Below, piece after piece: positions 16,160 through 25,548 of a DNA stretch of 64,000 bases. Under the pieces are notes generated by a model. It made no database searches and had not been told where the DNA came from. It saw nothing but the letters and a program-made list of their open reading frames with translations. The translations under genes and the position numbers were made by a program. The stretch's first letter is position 1. Each line of letters begins with the position of its first letter. Source of the stretch: Vibrio sp. SCSIO 43136 (GTDB lineage: Bacteria; Pseudomonadota; Gammaproteobacteria; Enterobacterales; Vibrionaceae); contig NZ_CP071848.1 in the NCBI RefSeq assembly GCF_023716565.1, positions 682,001-746,000 on the forward strand. The letters are read 5' to 3'.

Positions 16160-17521
16160 CTAATCCTTGCCCGCAATTTTATAGCAAGGTATGTATTCAG
16201 AGCCCGGAAGTTTCATTCTTTGCTGAGCAACAAAGTCTTTCAATAGGCGGTCCATCTTATCCATCAGTTCGCTATCACCATCGAGAATAAATGGGCCACG
16301 ACGTTTGATTTCTCGTATGCCTTCTGCTTTGACATTACCCGCCACAATGCCGGAAAACGCACGGCGCAGATTAGCAGCCAGCACTTCTGGCTTTTGGCTT
16401 AAGTGAAGGTCCAAATTAGCCATGTTTTCATGGGTTGGGTCAAAAGGCATTTGGAACTCAGGCTCAATCTTCAGTGACCAGTTGTAGCTAAATGCATCGC
16501 CGGTATCTTTACGATGCTCACGCACTGACTCCATTGATGATTTAATAATTCGCGCAGCTTTAGCGGGATCATCGACGACAATCTCATAGTGTTTTTGGGC
16601 TTGCTCGCCCAAGGTTTCACCAATAAAGGCATCGATTGAGCGGAAATAGACTTCGCTCTCTTTTGGTCCAGTTAATACGATAGGCAGTGGCTGGTCGATA
16701 TTGTCTGGATGCATCATGATGCCGAGAATGTATAACAGCTCTTCTGCGGTACCTGGGCCGCCTGGGAATATGACAATTCCGTGCGCCATACGAACAAAAG
16801 CCTCTAAGCGCTTTTCAATATCCGGCATGATGATGAGCTCATTCACAATCGGGTTTGGCGGCTCAGCTGCGATGATGGAAGGCTCGGTCAGGCCAATGTA
16901 GCGAGGGGCTTCGTAGCGCTGTTTAGCGTGACCAATTGCAGCGCCTTTCATTGGCCCTTCCATAGCCCCAGGGCCACAACCAGTACAGATGTTAAGCTCG
17001 CGTAACCCGAGCTCATGGCCAACTTCTCGTGTGTATTGGTATTCGATTGGGTTAATTGAATGTCCACCCCAGCACACCACTAGATTTGGGTCAAAACCGG
17101 GATAAAGCGCTCCGGCATTTCTCAAAATACCAAACACTAAGTTGGTGATGTGATCGGATCGAGTCAGGTTCAGGCGCTGGTTGTCAGCCAGATGAGAGTT
17201 TACATAGACGATATCGCGCAATACGGAAAATAGGTGCTCTTGGATACCTTTGATGATGGTGCCATCGACAAAAGCGTGTTCTGGCGGGTTATTGAGTTCG
17301 AGTTTGATACCACGTTCACGTCGTTTGACGCTCACGTCGAAGTTGAGGTATTTGTTGAGCAGTTCATCGGAGTTATCGGTATGGCTACCGGAATTCAATA
17401 CGGCGAGAGTACAGTTTCGATACAGTTGATATAGGTCGCTCGATGCAGTTTTCTTTAAGCGTTCAACTTCAATTTGGGAAAGCAGATCCATGCTGCCTGC
17501 AGGACTGATATGGGTGATCAT
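16160..17521 (-). CDS. ppnN: pyrimidine/purine nucleotide 5'-monophosphate nucleosidase PpnN
   Basis: PpnN (formerly YgdH) cleaves nucleoside monophosphates to ribose 5-phosphate and free base and, in E. coli, is stimulated by (p)ppGpp. The 453 residues follow the E. coli protein closely: [22 protein letters not shown] at the start, [17 protein letters not shown] and the LOG-type motif [15 protein letters not shown] in the middle. It was once called a lysine decarboxylase because of that motif. The ATG at 17521 is chosen over one four codons upstream because MITHISP matches the family start. Confidence 0.95.
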   Translation of the reverse strand: MITHISPAGSMDLLSQIEVERLKKTASSDLYQLYRNCTLAVLNSGSHTDNSDELLNKYLNFDVSVKRRERGIKLELNNPPEHAFVDGTIIKGIQEHLFSVLRDIVYVNSHLADNQRLNLTRSDHITNLVFGILRNAGALYPGFDPNLVVCWGGHSINPIEYQYTREVGHELGLRELNICTGCGPGAMEGPMKGAAIGHAKQRYEAPRYIGLTEPSIIAAEPPNPIVNELIIMPDIEKRLEAFVRMAHGIVIFPGGPGTAEELLYILGIMMHPDNIDQPLPIVLTGPKESEVYFRSIDAFIGETLGEQAQKHYEIVVDDPAKAARIIKSSMESVREHRKDTGDAFSYNWSLKIEPEFQMPFDPTHENMANLDLHLSQKPEVLAANLRRAFSGIVAGNVKAEGIREIKRRGPFILDGDSELMDKMDRLLKDFVAQQRMKLPGSEYIPCYKIAGKD

Positions 17522-17640
17522 AGGCACCTCCATTGTTCTTGTTATGTCTTTTTACCTTATACGTGAATAACAAGATGTGCCACTAATTGGTGCAGAAAAC
17601 ATGGCTTAGGTAGGAGTATTACTCTTTTTATATTAATGGC

Positions 17641-19257
17641 TTATAGCCAGCTGATACGGTTGGTACCAGAGCGTTTTGATTGGCGAAGAGCGGTATTGAG
17701 ACGATCAAGCACTTCTTCTGGCGTGTCAGAGTCTTTAAATGCAGCAGAAGCGATCGAGACAGTGATTTGAATGTTTTGTTCACGAAATCTAAACGGTAGA
17801 TCGCCAATTTGCACCTGAATCTTCTCTAGCACTTCACGTGCTTTTTGATCTGAAGCTTCGGGCATAATGACCACAAACTCTTCGCCACTAAAGCGTGCGA
17901 CGATATCTTTTTCTGATAAAGACTTCTTGATTGTGCGAGCAATTATCTTCAGCGCTTTATCGCCAGCGGTGTAACCAAAGCTATCGTTAAGCACTTTAAA
18001 GTTATCGAGATCGAAGGTGGCAATTCGTAGCGAGTGTTGAGAGCGGATCCAGCGGCGATATTCTAGCTCCAACTTCTCCGACAGGGCGGAGCGGTTGTAT
18101 ACCTTGGTTAAAGGATCAAGCTGCATACGCTGCGCTTGCTCGAGCAGACGGCGGCGATAATTCTGGGTCTTCTCATGCAGAGTTTCGAGCTGATTGCGCT
18201 CATGTTGCCAGCGGTCAATAAGTTGTTTCTCACGCTTCTCTACATGCTCTAGACGTTCGGTTAGCGACCCAATTTGCTCAAGCAGTGGTGACATCGCTGC
18301 TTTCAGTGCCTCAAGCTCGGTCTCTGCACGTAGTGTCGCTTTGCTTTTATCGACCAGCTCGCCAAGCTCTTGGTGCATGCTCTGGCGATGCTCGGTGTAA
18401 GACTGGCTTTGTTTGAGGCTTTGGTCCGCGCTCTTTAACGTTGAGCTGAGAGATGAGTTAACTTCGTCGAGTAGCTTTTCCGAACTCTTACGTTCGTAAT
18501 GCGTCCCTTCAATCACCAACTTAAGGATCTTGAGGATAAGTTCAAACAGCTCATTGGGTTGAACACCAACCAACAGCTTGGCTCGAATATCCATTAAAGT
18601 TTCACCTGAATCGCCGTCGAAATCGATCTCGGTGATCAGGTTTTGCAGCTGATCGGTCAGCGTATCAAGCTGTTCTTGATCAAAAGGGGAGTTGAATGCG
18701 AGGTTGTTGCGAGAAGAGTTGGACGCCATGATTTTAGTGGCGCGCTCATACAAGCTCAGTAGTCGACCGGCTTGGTCAATCTCTTTGTTTAACTTTTCAT
18801 TAGGGAATTGCAGCAAGTTACGCAGCTCACGTTTGAGCTGTGCAGGTAGGCCGGGGATACGCTGTAGCGTTTCTCCGCTTTGACGAACTTTCTCACATAA
18901 GTGGTCTGATTGCCTTTCCATTCTCACTGTGTTCTGTTTCAGCATACGTTCCAACACCACCAGCTTTGGGATCAAGCGGGATAGGTCTTGCTGCTGTTCA
19001 ATGTCGGTTTTGAGAGAGCTAAGGCGATGGTCAAGTTCTCCATTTTGTCCAAGGCAAGCATCGGACAAATTGGTGATGATTCGCTTAAGGACACCTTGTT
19101 CACGCTTAAACTTGAACGTGCTGTCACGTTGAGATAGACGAGACTGATCCAACTTGTGGGTCAGACTTTGTATCTCTTTTTGCAGCTCCTGTTCAAGGGA
19201 GGTCAGTTCACTCATATATCGCGTTGCCAAGATGATCCGATGGCGAAATCCATTCAT
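17641..19257 (-). CDS. GGDEF-domain protein with altered signature (SGEEF), CdgG-like
   Basis: A 538-residue cytoplasmic protein with long coiled-coil segments (about 15-60 and 240-380) and a C-terminal GGDEF domain that starts at DPLTKVYNRSALSEKLE. The substrate motifs FDLDNFKVLNDSFGYTAGDKAL are preserved, but the active-site signature is SGEEF (457-461) instead of GGDEF/GGEEF. No inhibitory RxxD site is obvious. V. cholerae VC0900 (CdgG), in the same neighbourhood, is from memory a degenerate GGDEF protein affecting rugosity, so this is probably its ortholog. Enzyme activity is uncertain. A second in-frame ATG at 19215 is an alternative start. Confidence 0.85.
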   Translation of the reverse strand: MNGFRHRIILATRYMSELTSLEQELQKEIQSLTHKLDQSRLSQRDSTFKFKREQGVLKRIITNLSDACLGQNGELDHRLSSLKTDIEQQQDLSRLIPKLVVLERMLKQNTVRMERQSDHLCEKVRQSGETLQRIPGLPAQLKRELRNLLQFPNEKLNKEIDQAGRLLSLYERATKIMASNSSRNNLAFNSPFDQEQLDTLTDQLQNLITEIDFDGDSGETLMDIRAKLLVGVQPNELFELILKILKLVIEGTHYERKSSEKLLDEVNSSLSSTLKSADQSLKQSQSYTEHRQSMHQELGELVDKSKATLRAETELEALKAAMSPLLEQIGSLTERLEHVEKREKQLIDRWQHERNQLETLHEKTQNYRRRLLEQAQRMQLDPLTKVYNRSALSEKLELEYRRWIRSQHSLRIATFDLDNFKVLNDSFGYTAGDKALKIIARTIKKSLSEKDIVARFSGEEFVVIMPEASDQKAREVLEKIQVQIGDLPFRFREQNIQITVSIASAAFKDSDTPEEVLDRLNTALRQSKRSGTNRISWL

Positions 19258-19314
19258 CCGATAATAACAAAAAACGCAACAACGTCACTTTTTAAATGAC
19301 TAATCGATTATTAA

Positions 19315-21585
19315 TTAGTCACTAAGTGTCAATTTTTTGAGGTCTTCCTCATTTTGTGGCGCAGAATAGGCTTTGATCAGTCCTTGATTCATCGCTTGTT
19401 TACATGCCAAACGTATGTCGTCCGTAGCAAAACTCGCTGCAGGAGCACTCTCAATAGCACGTAAATATACCCATTGGCTCTCTTCTGAGTTTTGTCCTAA
19501 CTCAAGGCTACGCGCTAAATGTGTCGACATTAATAAAATGTCGATGAGCTCTTGATCATTTATCGCAGTGTAAGCTCTCGGCAGGAAAGGATAATCTGCC
19601 ATACCCACACGGACTTTGCTCGAAATTTTTCTTTCTGGCTCAAAATCTGAGATCCAGCTGCAAATTTTATCAAACATCGCTTGCGGCTTTGCTTCAGTGT
19701 CGGTGTTAGGCTCGACGTAAAGAAACATAGCATCTGAGAAATGATAAAGCCTTGCAGGCTCTTGGATGCGCGACTTAATGTAATCGCCAAACTCTTTCTC
19801 TAAGCTCAAACCGGCCTTGTAGCCTTGTTCTAGATAGGTATAGCGCAGCAGCGGCAGCTCAAACATGGCAAAGCGTAGGCGATCGCTAAAGGGTTCATTA
19901 ATTAGCTCACCAGTTTGCCACTGTTCAAAGGTGTCACTGCTTCGTTTCAACGACCCAGGTAGTTTGATGTTGAGCATTCTCAGGTTTTGCAGGCCTGAGC
20001 GGGTATGGGTGTAGAGATCTTGCGTCAAGCTTTTGACTTGTTTTTTGTATTTATCAACCACATAGCCGCGACGTAAGGTAATGAGGACAAACAACAATGA
20101 GACGGCAAATAGGGCAAGTGATGTCTTTTGAAACTTGCGCGCTCGTTGCTCTGATGATGTTAATTCTTCCTCAAGGCCTTTGTAGTGTAGCGACTGTTCT
20201 ATGATCTCTTTTTGTTGGCGCAATACATCTTCGTTGATCTGGTTGATTCGCTTTTCTTGCGTCGCTGCCAATATCGAGTGCTGCCTCATTGCCGCTAGTG
20301 CTTCTGAGAATCGGCTCTGTTTTTGAAAGGCGTTAGAAAGCACCAAATAGGCTTTGCGCATGATAGCGTTGCTCTCAAGCTCCATACCTACTTCGAGCGC
20401 TTGGTTGGCATTTTTTACCGCATTCTCAAGATGGTTTTGCTGAATGGCTAGCTCGGCGGTCAATAGCATGGCTCTTGCTTTGAGCGGCTTAAGCTCAGTG
20501 TAGGCAACCAGATTTTTCGCTTTATCTAAGTAGCGCTCAGCCAGTGGAAAGTTAAACAGTTGCATGTAGGTGTCAGCAATAGACAGTCTCAGGTCAATCA
20601 CATCATGCATGTCTCGCGAGAAATATTCGTGGTCAAGTACATTAAAGTAGTGGACCAAGGCAAGGTTGTATTTGCCTTGTTGGAAATAGATATCCGCCAT
20701 CTGTTTTAACACATCGGCAAGGATGCGTGATTGGTCAAACTTTCCGTAAAAGTCGGCTGCACCAATTAAGTGTTCAAGCGCTTTATCCAACACCTGTCTT
20801 TGCATAAATAGCTGAGCGAGTTGGTAGTTAGCCTGAGCGAGGTATAAGCCGGTTTCTTGTTCAACTGCTTTCCAGTAACTGGTAAGTAACTCGGTCAGCG
20901 CATTGTCGTAACTGCGATAGCGCAGGTAGTGTTGACCAACACTGAGGTGATACTGAATATCGGTCTCGACCGAGTTCATACTGACAAGGTAATCTGCGGC
21001 TACCATAAATTGGCGCTCGGCGTCATCACGGGCACCTTGGGTTGAATCGATTTCCCCTCTCAGCATCGCAAGCTCGTAGTACAAAGAGTTACCGAGTTGG
21101 GTGGCAGCAGGCAAATATTCCAGCTCGTCTTCTACTTGGTCGAGTAGCTTATCGGCTTTTTCCGGATCGTGGGTTTGACGCCATAAAAGCTCCGCTTTGA
21201 GGATATAGGTTTCTAAGCGGACAAACGGCAAGTTATGGCGGTCGGCAAGCTCAATAGCTGTGTCTATATGCCTCAACGCCAGTTTAGGTTTACCTTGAAG
21301 ATAATGAGACTCGGCCAAAATATGGTAGGCATCGATACTGCTGTTTGGCGAGCGCAAGGTGGTGTCGGTCTCTTCACGTGGGATTGCCGACGGGCCTTTT
21401 GCACTGTTTTCTGTCAGTTTGCGCTGCGACAAGTATTTCTCAGCAATTAGCTGCGCTTGCTTAGGGTTGATTTCAACCAGCTTGGCAGCTTCGCTCAGTA
21501 CCGGAGAGGTATAAAGCTTGGCTTGGGTGCTCGGTGCGAGCAATACCATAAGTAACAACAGCTGAATACGAGCAAGCCATTTCAT
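19315..21585 (-). CDS. TPR membrane protein with probable degenerate GGDEF domain
   Basis: The 756-residue protein has a signal peptide (about 1-22), about nine TPR-like helical repeats (roughly 85-420) predicted to lie in the periplasm, a coiled coil, one membrane helix (488-505) and a cytoplasmic C-terminal domain. That domain keeps the spacing of a GGDEF fold: LTQDLYTHTRSGLQNLR near the start, FSDAMF (616-621) where GGDEF should be, and VRVGMADYPFLPRA resembling the late SIGVA-YP motif. No catalytic residues remain, so a ligand-binding or partner role is more likely than synthesis of cyclic di-GMP. The gene lies 57 bp upstream of the GGDEF gene, in the same direction. Confidence 0.7.
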   Translation of the reverse strand: MKWLARIQLLLLMVLLAPSTQAKLYTSPVLSEAAKLVEINPKQAQLIAEKYLSQRKLTENSAKGPSAIPREETDTTLRSPNSSIDAYHILAESHYLQGKPKLALRHIDTAIELADRHNLPFVRLETYILKAELLWRQTHDPEKADKLLDQVEDELEYLPAATQLGNSLYYELAMLRGEIDSTQGARDDAERQFMVAADYLVSMNSVETDIQYHLSVGQHYLRYRSYDNALTELLTSYWKAVEQETGLYLAQANYQLAQLFMQRQVLDKALEHLIGAADFYGKFDQSRILADVLKQMADIYFQQGKYNLALVHYFNVLDHEYFSRDMHDVIDLRLSIADTYMQLFNFPLAERYLDKAKNLVAYTELKPLKARAMLLTAELAIQQNHLENAVKNANQALEVGMELESNAIMRKAYLVLSNAFQKQSRFSEALAAMRQHSILAATQEKRINQINEDVLRQQKEIIEQSLHYKGLEEELTSSEQRARKFQKTSLALFAVSLLFVLITLRRGYVVDKYKKQVKSLTQDLYTHTRSGLQNLRMLNIKLPGSLKRSSDTFEQWQTGELINEPFSDRLRFAMFELPLLRYTYLEQGYKAGLSLEKEFGDYIKSRIQEPARLYHFSDAMFLYVEPNTDTEAKPQAMFDKICSWISDFEPERKISSKVRVGMADYPFLPRAYTAINDQELIDILLMSTHLARSLELGQNSEESQWVYLRAIESAPAASFATDDIRLACKQAMNQGLIKAYSAPQNEEDLKKLTLSD

Positions 21586-21612
21586 GCGTTAAGGGTTCTC
21601 CGGTTTTTCTTA

Positions 21613-22458
21613 TTACTGACGTGCTAAACGACGGTTGTGCGTTGGCATTTGTGCGCTGCTACTGCGAAATGGATTGATATCCAGTCCACCACGGCGTGTG
21701 TAACGAGCATACACATTCAGTGACTGTGGTTGACAGTATTTCATGATGTCAGTGTAGATGCGTTCGACGCACTGTTCATGAAACTCATTGTGCTCACGGA
21801 ACGACACTAAATAGCGCAGCAATGCTTCTTGGTCGATTTTGTTGCCAGTATATTCGATTCTGACACTGCCCCAATCCGGTTGGTTAGTAATTAGGCAGTT
21901 TGATTTAAGCAGGTCACTATATAGGGTTTCAGTGACTATGTTTTGACCTGACTCAGTTTTGAGTAGTTTGTCATCGAATTCGTAACTTTCGATTTCGATA
22001 TCTTGCTCATCGATGCAGGTGCCTTCAAAGCAATCCACTGGCTCGGCGGAGAACTTACTTAGTTTATCAATGCGCACTTCCACTTGCTCACCAGCACACG
22101 CAGAGAGATCTTTGGTTAACGCCGCCTCGACATCTTGCCATTGGGCAAACTTGGTTTGGTTAAAACTGTTTAGGTACAGCTTGAACGACTTTGATTCCAC
22201 CAAATTTGGGCTGGTGGCAGGCAGTCTCACTTCACCAATCGCCACTTGTGGCAAACCTTTATCGTTTAGCCAAGATAGCTCATACAAGGTCCAGATGTCG
22301 GTGCCATAGAAAGGCAGTTCATCCCCTAAGTCCAGATCGTCTCGATTGAGACTACGAGGCACAGGTTGAAGTAGGCTTGGGTCGTATTGGCTGCTGTACT
22401 CAGTTTTTTGTCCGAGCGTTAATCCAGCGAGCTCTTTTGCATCAGAATATTTACTCAT
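21613..22458 (-). CDS. queF: NADPH-dependent 7-cyano-7-deazaguanine reductase
   Basis: QueF reduces preQ0 to preQ1, the last step before insertion of the queuosine precursor into tRNA. The 281-residue, two-domain (unimodular-duplicated) type is typical of gammaproteobacteria. The catalytic cysteine lies in [16 protein letters not shown], and the [13 protein letters not shown] and [13 protein letters not shown] motifs are intact, ending in [12 protein letters not shown]. It is divergent from syd, as in E. coli. Confidence 0.96.
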   Translation of the reverse strand: MSKYSDAKELAGLTLGQKTEYSSQYDPSLLQPVPRSLNRDDLDLGDELPFYGTDIWTLYELSWLNDKGLPQVAIGEVRLPATSPNLVESKSFKLYLNSFNQTKFAQWQDVEAALTKDLSACAGEQVEVRIDKLSKFSAEPVDCFEGTCIDEQDIEIESYEFDDKLLKTESGQNIVTETLYSDLLKSNCLITNQPDWGSVRIEYTGNKIDQEALLRYLVSFREHNEFHEQCVERIYTDIMKYCQPQSLNVYARYTRRGGLDINPFRSSSAQMPTHNRRLARQ

Positions 22459-22549
22459 ACTTAGCTCAAAGATCGATTAGAATGGCGCAAAGTTTACCGA
22501 TTACCACTTAACAGTAAAGTCAAAGTGGTACAGATTTGAGGATATTTCC

Positions 22550-23098
22550 ATGTCACACCCGGTGGCCAAAGCGCTGTTTGACTTTTCTACACGTTTTATC
22601 GAGCAATACCAGGCGCAAAATGGCACCTTGCCACGTAATGAAGAGTTGATGGGCATTCCATCACCTTGCATCGAGCGAACACTCGATGACAGCGTAGAAT
22701 GGCAAGCCCAAAAAAATACCACTCCGTTAGATTTTTCCAATGTAGAGCAAGCTATTGAGCTGACGCTGCATGAAGACATTAAGGCGTTTTATGGCAGCCA
22801 ACTTAGCGCAGACATGGAAGCTGAGTGGGATGGTAAGCCACTGACCTTACTGCAAGTATGGAGTGAAGAAGATTTCACTCGACTTCAAGAAAACATGTTA
22901 GGTCACTTGGTGACTCAGCGCCGTTTAAAGCTTAAGCCGACCATGTTTATTGGTGTGACGGACGCTGAATTGGACGTAGTGTCTATTTGCAACATTAGCG
23001 GTGAAGTGATTTTCGAACGTCTAGGCACGGATAAGCGAGATGTACTAGCGCCAAATGTTGCTGACTTCATTACCAAACTGACGCCAGTGGTGGCTTAA
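22550..23098 (+). CDS. syd: SecY-interacting protein Syd
   Basis: Syd is a small, acidic, peripheral inner-membrane protein that binds SecY and is thought to check translocon assembly. The 182 residues match the family from [17 protein letters not shown] through [10 protein letters not shown] to [17 protein letters not shown] near the end. A GAGGA ribosome site lies about ten bases before the ATG. The downstream DUF2310 gene begins immediately after the stop. Confidence 0.93.
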   Translation: MSHPVAKALFDFSTRFIEQYQAQNGTLPRNEELMGIPSPCIERTLDDSVEWQAQKNTTPLDFSNVEQAIELTLHEDIKAFYGSQLSADMEAEWDGKPLTLLQVWSEEDFTRLQENMLGHLVTQRRLKLKPTMFIGVTDAELDVVSICNISGEVIFERLGTDKRDVLAPNVADFITKLTPVVA

Positions 23099-23099
23099 G

Positions 23100-23873
23100 A
23101 TGTACATTACTGAAATCAGTTTTGAGCTTTATCGTGATACCTCTATGGGGGAGGTAGAAAAAAGCATTAACTACCTGCTTGATTGCTTACGCTACAACGG
23201 CCAAGTGATCGGGCGTGAGCTGCCGGTTGCAATGGAAGATGGCAGTTTTACCGCTCGTGTCGTGTGCCCTGAAGCGGATAGTTTGCACCCGCAGTTTTTT
23301 AGCCCTCAAGTCAAACATGCCATCAATCAGCTTGCTGACGCAGGTTTATTGCAACCTAAAGTGCGAGTAGTGGGGCAGGACATGAACTCTGACCCAAGTG
23401 ATGAGCCTCATACGCCAAGCTGGCAGGTGCTATACACCAGTTATCTGCACACCTGTTCACCGATTCGCTGTGGTGACCATTTCCAACCAGTTCCACTCTA
23501 TCGTTTGCCTGCCGTTGCCAATGGTGATCAGAAGCAGATTATCAAGTGGCAAGAAGATTGGAGTGCCTGTGATCAACTGCAAATGAACGGTTCGGTGGTT
23601 GAGCATCCGTCGCTGCATGAGATCTCTTCAAGTAAAAGTTTGCTATTTAAGCGTGGCTGGGATTTATGTCGCCGCATGAAAGTCGTCAGCGGTATTCCTA
23701 CCTATCTTTATATCTACCGTGTGGGTGGGGTCAGTAAAGAGGAAGAGCAAGCTCGAGTGTGCCCTGTATGTGGTGGTGAGTGGGCGCTAGAGTCTCCAAT
23801 CCATGGCGTATTTGATTTTAAGTGTGATGAATGCATGCTGGTCAGTAACTTATCTTGGGATTTCAAAGATTGA
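23100..23873 (+). CDS. DUF2310 Zn-ribbon protein
   Basis: A 257-residue protein of the DUF2310 family, described as Zn-ribbon-containing and possibly nucleic-acid binding. The C-terminal zinc ribbon is clear, CPVCGGEW (near 221) paired with CDECML (near 241). The N-terminal part has no known fold that I can name. It starts two bases after the syd stop, so it is co-translated with syd. Its function is unknown. Confidence 0.85.
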   Translation: MYITEISFELYRDTSMGEVEKSINYLLDCLRYNGQVIGRELPVAMEDGSFTARVVCPEADSLHPQFFSPQVKHAINQLADAGLLQPKVRVVGQDMNSDPSDEPHTPSWQVLYTSYLHTCSPIRCGDHFQPVPLYRLPAVANGDQKQIIKWQEDWSACDQLQMNGSVVEHPSLHEISSSKSLLFKRGWDLCRRMKVVSGIPTYLYIYRVGGVSKEEEQARVCPVCGGEWALESPIHGVFDFKCDECMLVSNLSWDFKD

Positions 23874-23993
23874 TTGAGTCTCTCAAGTGAGCCCCGCAGC
23901 GGTTTACAACCACGGATGGTTTTAATAATCTGTTTTAGCCTTGATGGTATTTAGGCGTAATTTGATCATGTAGTGCAAAAGGATTTGTGTCGT

Positions 23994-24407
23994 ATGGTAT
24001 TGACTGAGCAAGAGTTGCAGCGGATTCAGGCGAACTATGCCTTGATAGAGCAGGATTCAGCGGCGTTTAGCCAAATTTTCTATCAAAAGCTGTTTGCTCT
24101 CGACCCAAGTTTGCGAAGTTTATTTCGCAACGATATCAAGATCCAGGGCCGTAAATTGATGGCGATGCTTGAGTTGGCAGTGCGTGATCACCAAGATATG
24201 GCGATGCTGGTGCCAATGCTGCATCAATTGGCTGAACGCCACAATGATTACCAAGTAAAGAAAAGCCACTTCAAACACCTTAACACCGCGGTTCAAGCGG
24301 CGTTAAGTGAGTATCTCGGGGAACGACTAACCGAGCAAGATGCCAAAGCGTGGCGCACATTGTTTCAGTTTCTTGCCGATACTATGACGCCGCATCTGCA
24401 TCACTAG
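23994..24407 (+). CDS. single-domain globin
   Basis: A 137-residue haem globin. The candidate proximal histidine is His83 in LAERHNDYQV, which matches the (R/K)H-x-x-(Y/F)-x-V pattern of the flavohaemoglobin/Vgb lineage, and Phe44 (SLFRNDI) occupies the CD1 position. No reductase domain follows, so it would need separate reduction. The role could be oxygen or NO binding. I chose the ATG at 23994 with AAAAGGA upstream. A GTG at 23973 is in frame but less likely. Its stop overlaps the end of the convergent gene by 4 bp. Confidence 0.8.
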   Translation: MVLTEQELQRIQANYALIEQDSAAFSQIFYQKLFALDPSLRSLFRNDIKIQGRKLMAMLELAVRDHQDMAMLVPMLHQLAERHNDYQVKKSHFKHLNTAVQAALSEYLGERLTEQDAKAWRTLFQFLADTMTPHLHH

Positions 24408-24688
24408 GCGTTCTTTTCGAGTGCTTCAATGCGCTGTGTTAGCGCTTTAACTTGAGATTCTAATTCAGCGATACGCTGCTCAGGCGATTGCGCTGCCGCT
24501 TGGGTGGCGATTTCCACTTTTGGCACTCTGGCGCTACTTTTCCAACTTTTTAATACCGAGATAATAGCCGGCATTGGTACATTTGAAGTCAGCCGAGCAC
24601 GGATCAAAGCAATAGAAGGCTCTTTACCCTGAGCGGAAATCGATTCGATAGCATTAGTGATCTCCTCGGTAACATCTTTGGTTAACAT
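24404..24688 (-). CDS. small KfrA_N-like coiled-coil protein
   Basis: The 94 residues begin with a short helical domain (VTEEITNAIESISAQGKEPSIALIRARLTSNVPMPAIISVLKSWK) resembling the DNA-binding N-terminus of KfrA proteins, followed by an Ala/Gln-rich linker and a C-terminal leucine coiled coil (AELESQVKALTQRIEALEKNA). A nucleic-acid-binding role is inferred from that likeness only. It is convergent with the globin, and the last 4 bp of the two overlap. A good AGGAGAG site precedes the start. Confidence 0.7.
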   Translation of the reverse strand: MLTKDVTEEITNAIESISAQGKEPSIALIRARLTSNVPMPAIISVLKSWKSSARVPKVEIATQAAAQSPEQRIAELESQVKALTQRIEALEKNA

Positions 24689-24834
24689 AAAAATCTCTCC
24701 TTTTTGAACTTCCTAAAAGTACCACAATCGACTCGTCGGTGTGTTTTTAAAATCATTCATTAGCTCGGTTTGAGCTTCATCACACTTATTATTTGAGTCT
24801 AAAACGGCTGTTATGGACGATTTGCTATTGGTTT

Positions 24835-24852
24835 TGTAAGAGATCTCTTACA
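24835..24852. promoter_or_regulatory. GacA/VarA-type response-regulator box upstream of csrB
   Basis: TGTAAG-AGATCT-CTTACA is a perfect palindrome and matches the GacA upstream activating sequence (TGTAAG-N6-CTTACA) known from gammaproteobacterial Csr/Rsm sRNA genes. It lies about 130 bp before the predicted csrB start. In Vibrio the regulator would be VarA of the VarS/VarA system. Confidence 0.85.
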
Positions 24853-24947
24853 AGGAATGTAGGAGATTACGCTTTGTTGATATGGGTAAATGTAGCTGAT
24901 GTTTTTTAAGTTATTGAAAAAATAGAGTTTGTTATCTTTTTTCTCAA

Positions 24948-24976
24948 TTGATAAGGAAAAAATCTCGATATAGTCT
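24948..24976 (+). promoter_or_regulatory. csrB promoter
   Basis: TTGATA (24948-24953) and either TATAGT (24969-24974, 15-bp spacing) or TAGTCT (24971-24976, 17-bp spacing) form a sigma-70-like promoter with a start near 24981. Confidence 0.5.
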
Positions 24977-24980
24977 ATTG

Positions 24981-25430
24981 TCCGAATTCTGTCAGAGGGT
25001 AATCTTAACCCTGTCGGAAGGATGCTGACACGGAACAGGAAACAGCCAAGGATTTGGTTATCTTCAGGATGAAGATTTGGTTATACAGGATGTGTGACCA
25101 GCATGGAGCGAAACGGACATTGAATGGACGCAATAGTTACTAGGATGGTAACTACTATGGAAAGACAATGGACACCTCTAGGATTGAGGCAAGGAACGAA
25201 CATCAGGATGATGTAAGGGACACCGCTCAGGGAACAAGTGAAGTGCGCTAACGAGGATTGTTAGCAGATCAGGATAAGATCATACGGACACCGCTAGGAA
25301 GGCGACGAAAGGACTAAGCTGACGGAATCAGCACACTATCATGGATTAGATGCATGGAGCACCTATAGTAGCTGGATTGCTGCGAGTAAGACTAATGCCC
25401 CGGTACGCAAGTGCCGGGGCTTTTCTTTTT
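24981..25430 (+). ncRNA. csrB: CsrB-family sRNA
   Basis: CsrB RNAs sequester the RNA-binding regulator CsrA by presenting many GGA-containing hairpin loops. I count about 27 GGA triplets in 24981-25390, mostly as AGGA, CGGA or TGGA, many in short inverted-repeat contexts such as GTTACTAGGATGGTAAC and GCTAACGAGGATTGTTAGC. No protein reading frame fills the region. A strong terminator ends it. The position between syd and yqcC is that of csrB in E. coli, and the upstream VarA-type box fits. Vibrios usually carry several Csr sRNAs, so this could be CsrB, CsrC or CsrD in local naming. Confidence 0.93.
25397..25430 (+). terminator. csrB terminator
   Basis: GCCCCGGTAC and GTGCCGGGGC pair (one wobble) around a GCAA tetraloop and are followed by TTTTCTTTTTT. 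Confidence 0.9.
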
Positions 25431-25434
25431 TGGT

Positions 25435-25545
25435 CGGTAAGCGGTAAGCGGGCGCATTCGCTTACGGGAATCGGTGTTAGCCTTGATATAAAGATTCTCT
25501 ACGGACCAAAGTAGCCGTTTCCCGTTTCCCGTTTCCCGTTTCCCG
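25435..25545. repeat. heptamer repeat cluster B
   Basis: The left arm has GGTAAGC twice in tandem followed by GGGCGC and, after a spacer, CGCTTACGGG. The right arm is a run of GTTTCCC units (25514-25545, four copies). It sits directly after the csrB terminator and before the end of the DUF3301 gene, and resembles the cluster after thiI. Confidence 0.85.
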
Positions 25546-25548
25546 CTC

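Noticed and set aside
16160-17521. Lysine decarboxylase annotation of the gene with the PGGxGT motif
   Set aside because: This motif belongs to the LOG/PpnN nucleosidase family; the full length and sequence follow E. coli PpnN.
24981-25390. CRISPR-like array in the region with repeated AGGA words
   Set aside because: There are no constant-length repeats with spacers. The GGA motifs lie in hairpins and end at a terminator, which is a Csr sRNA.
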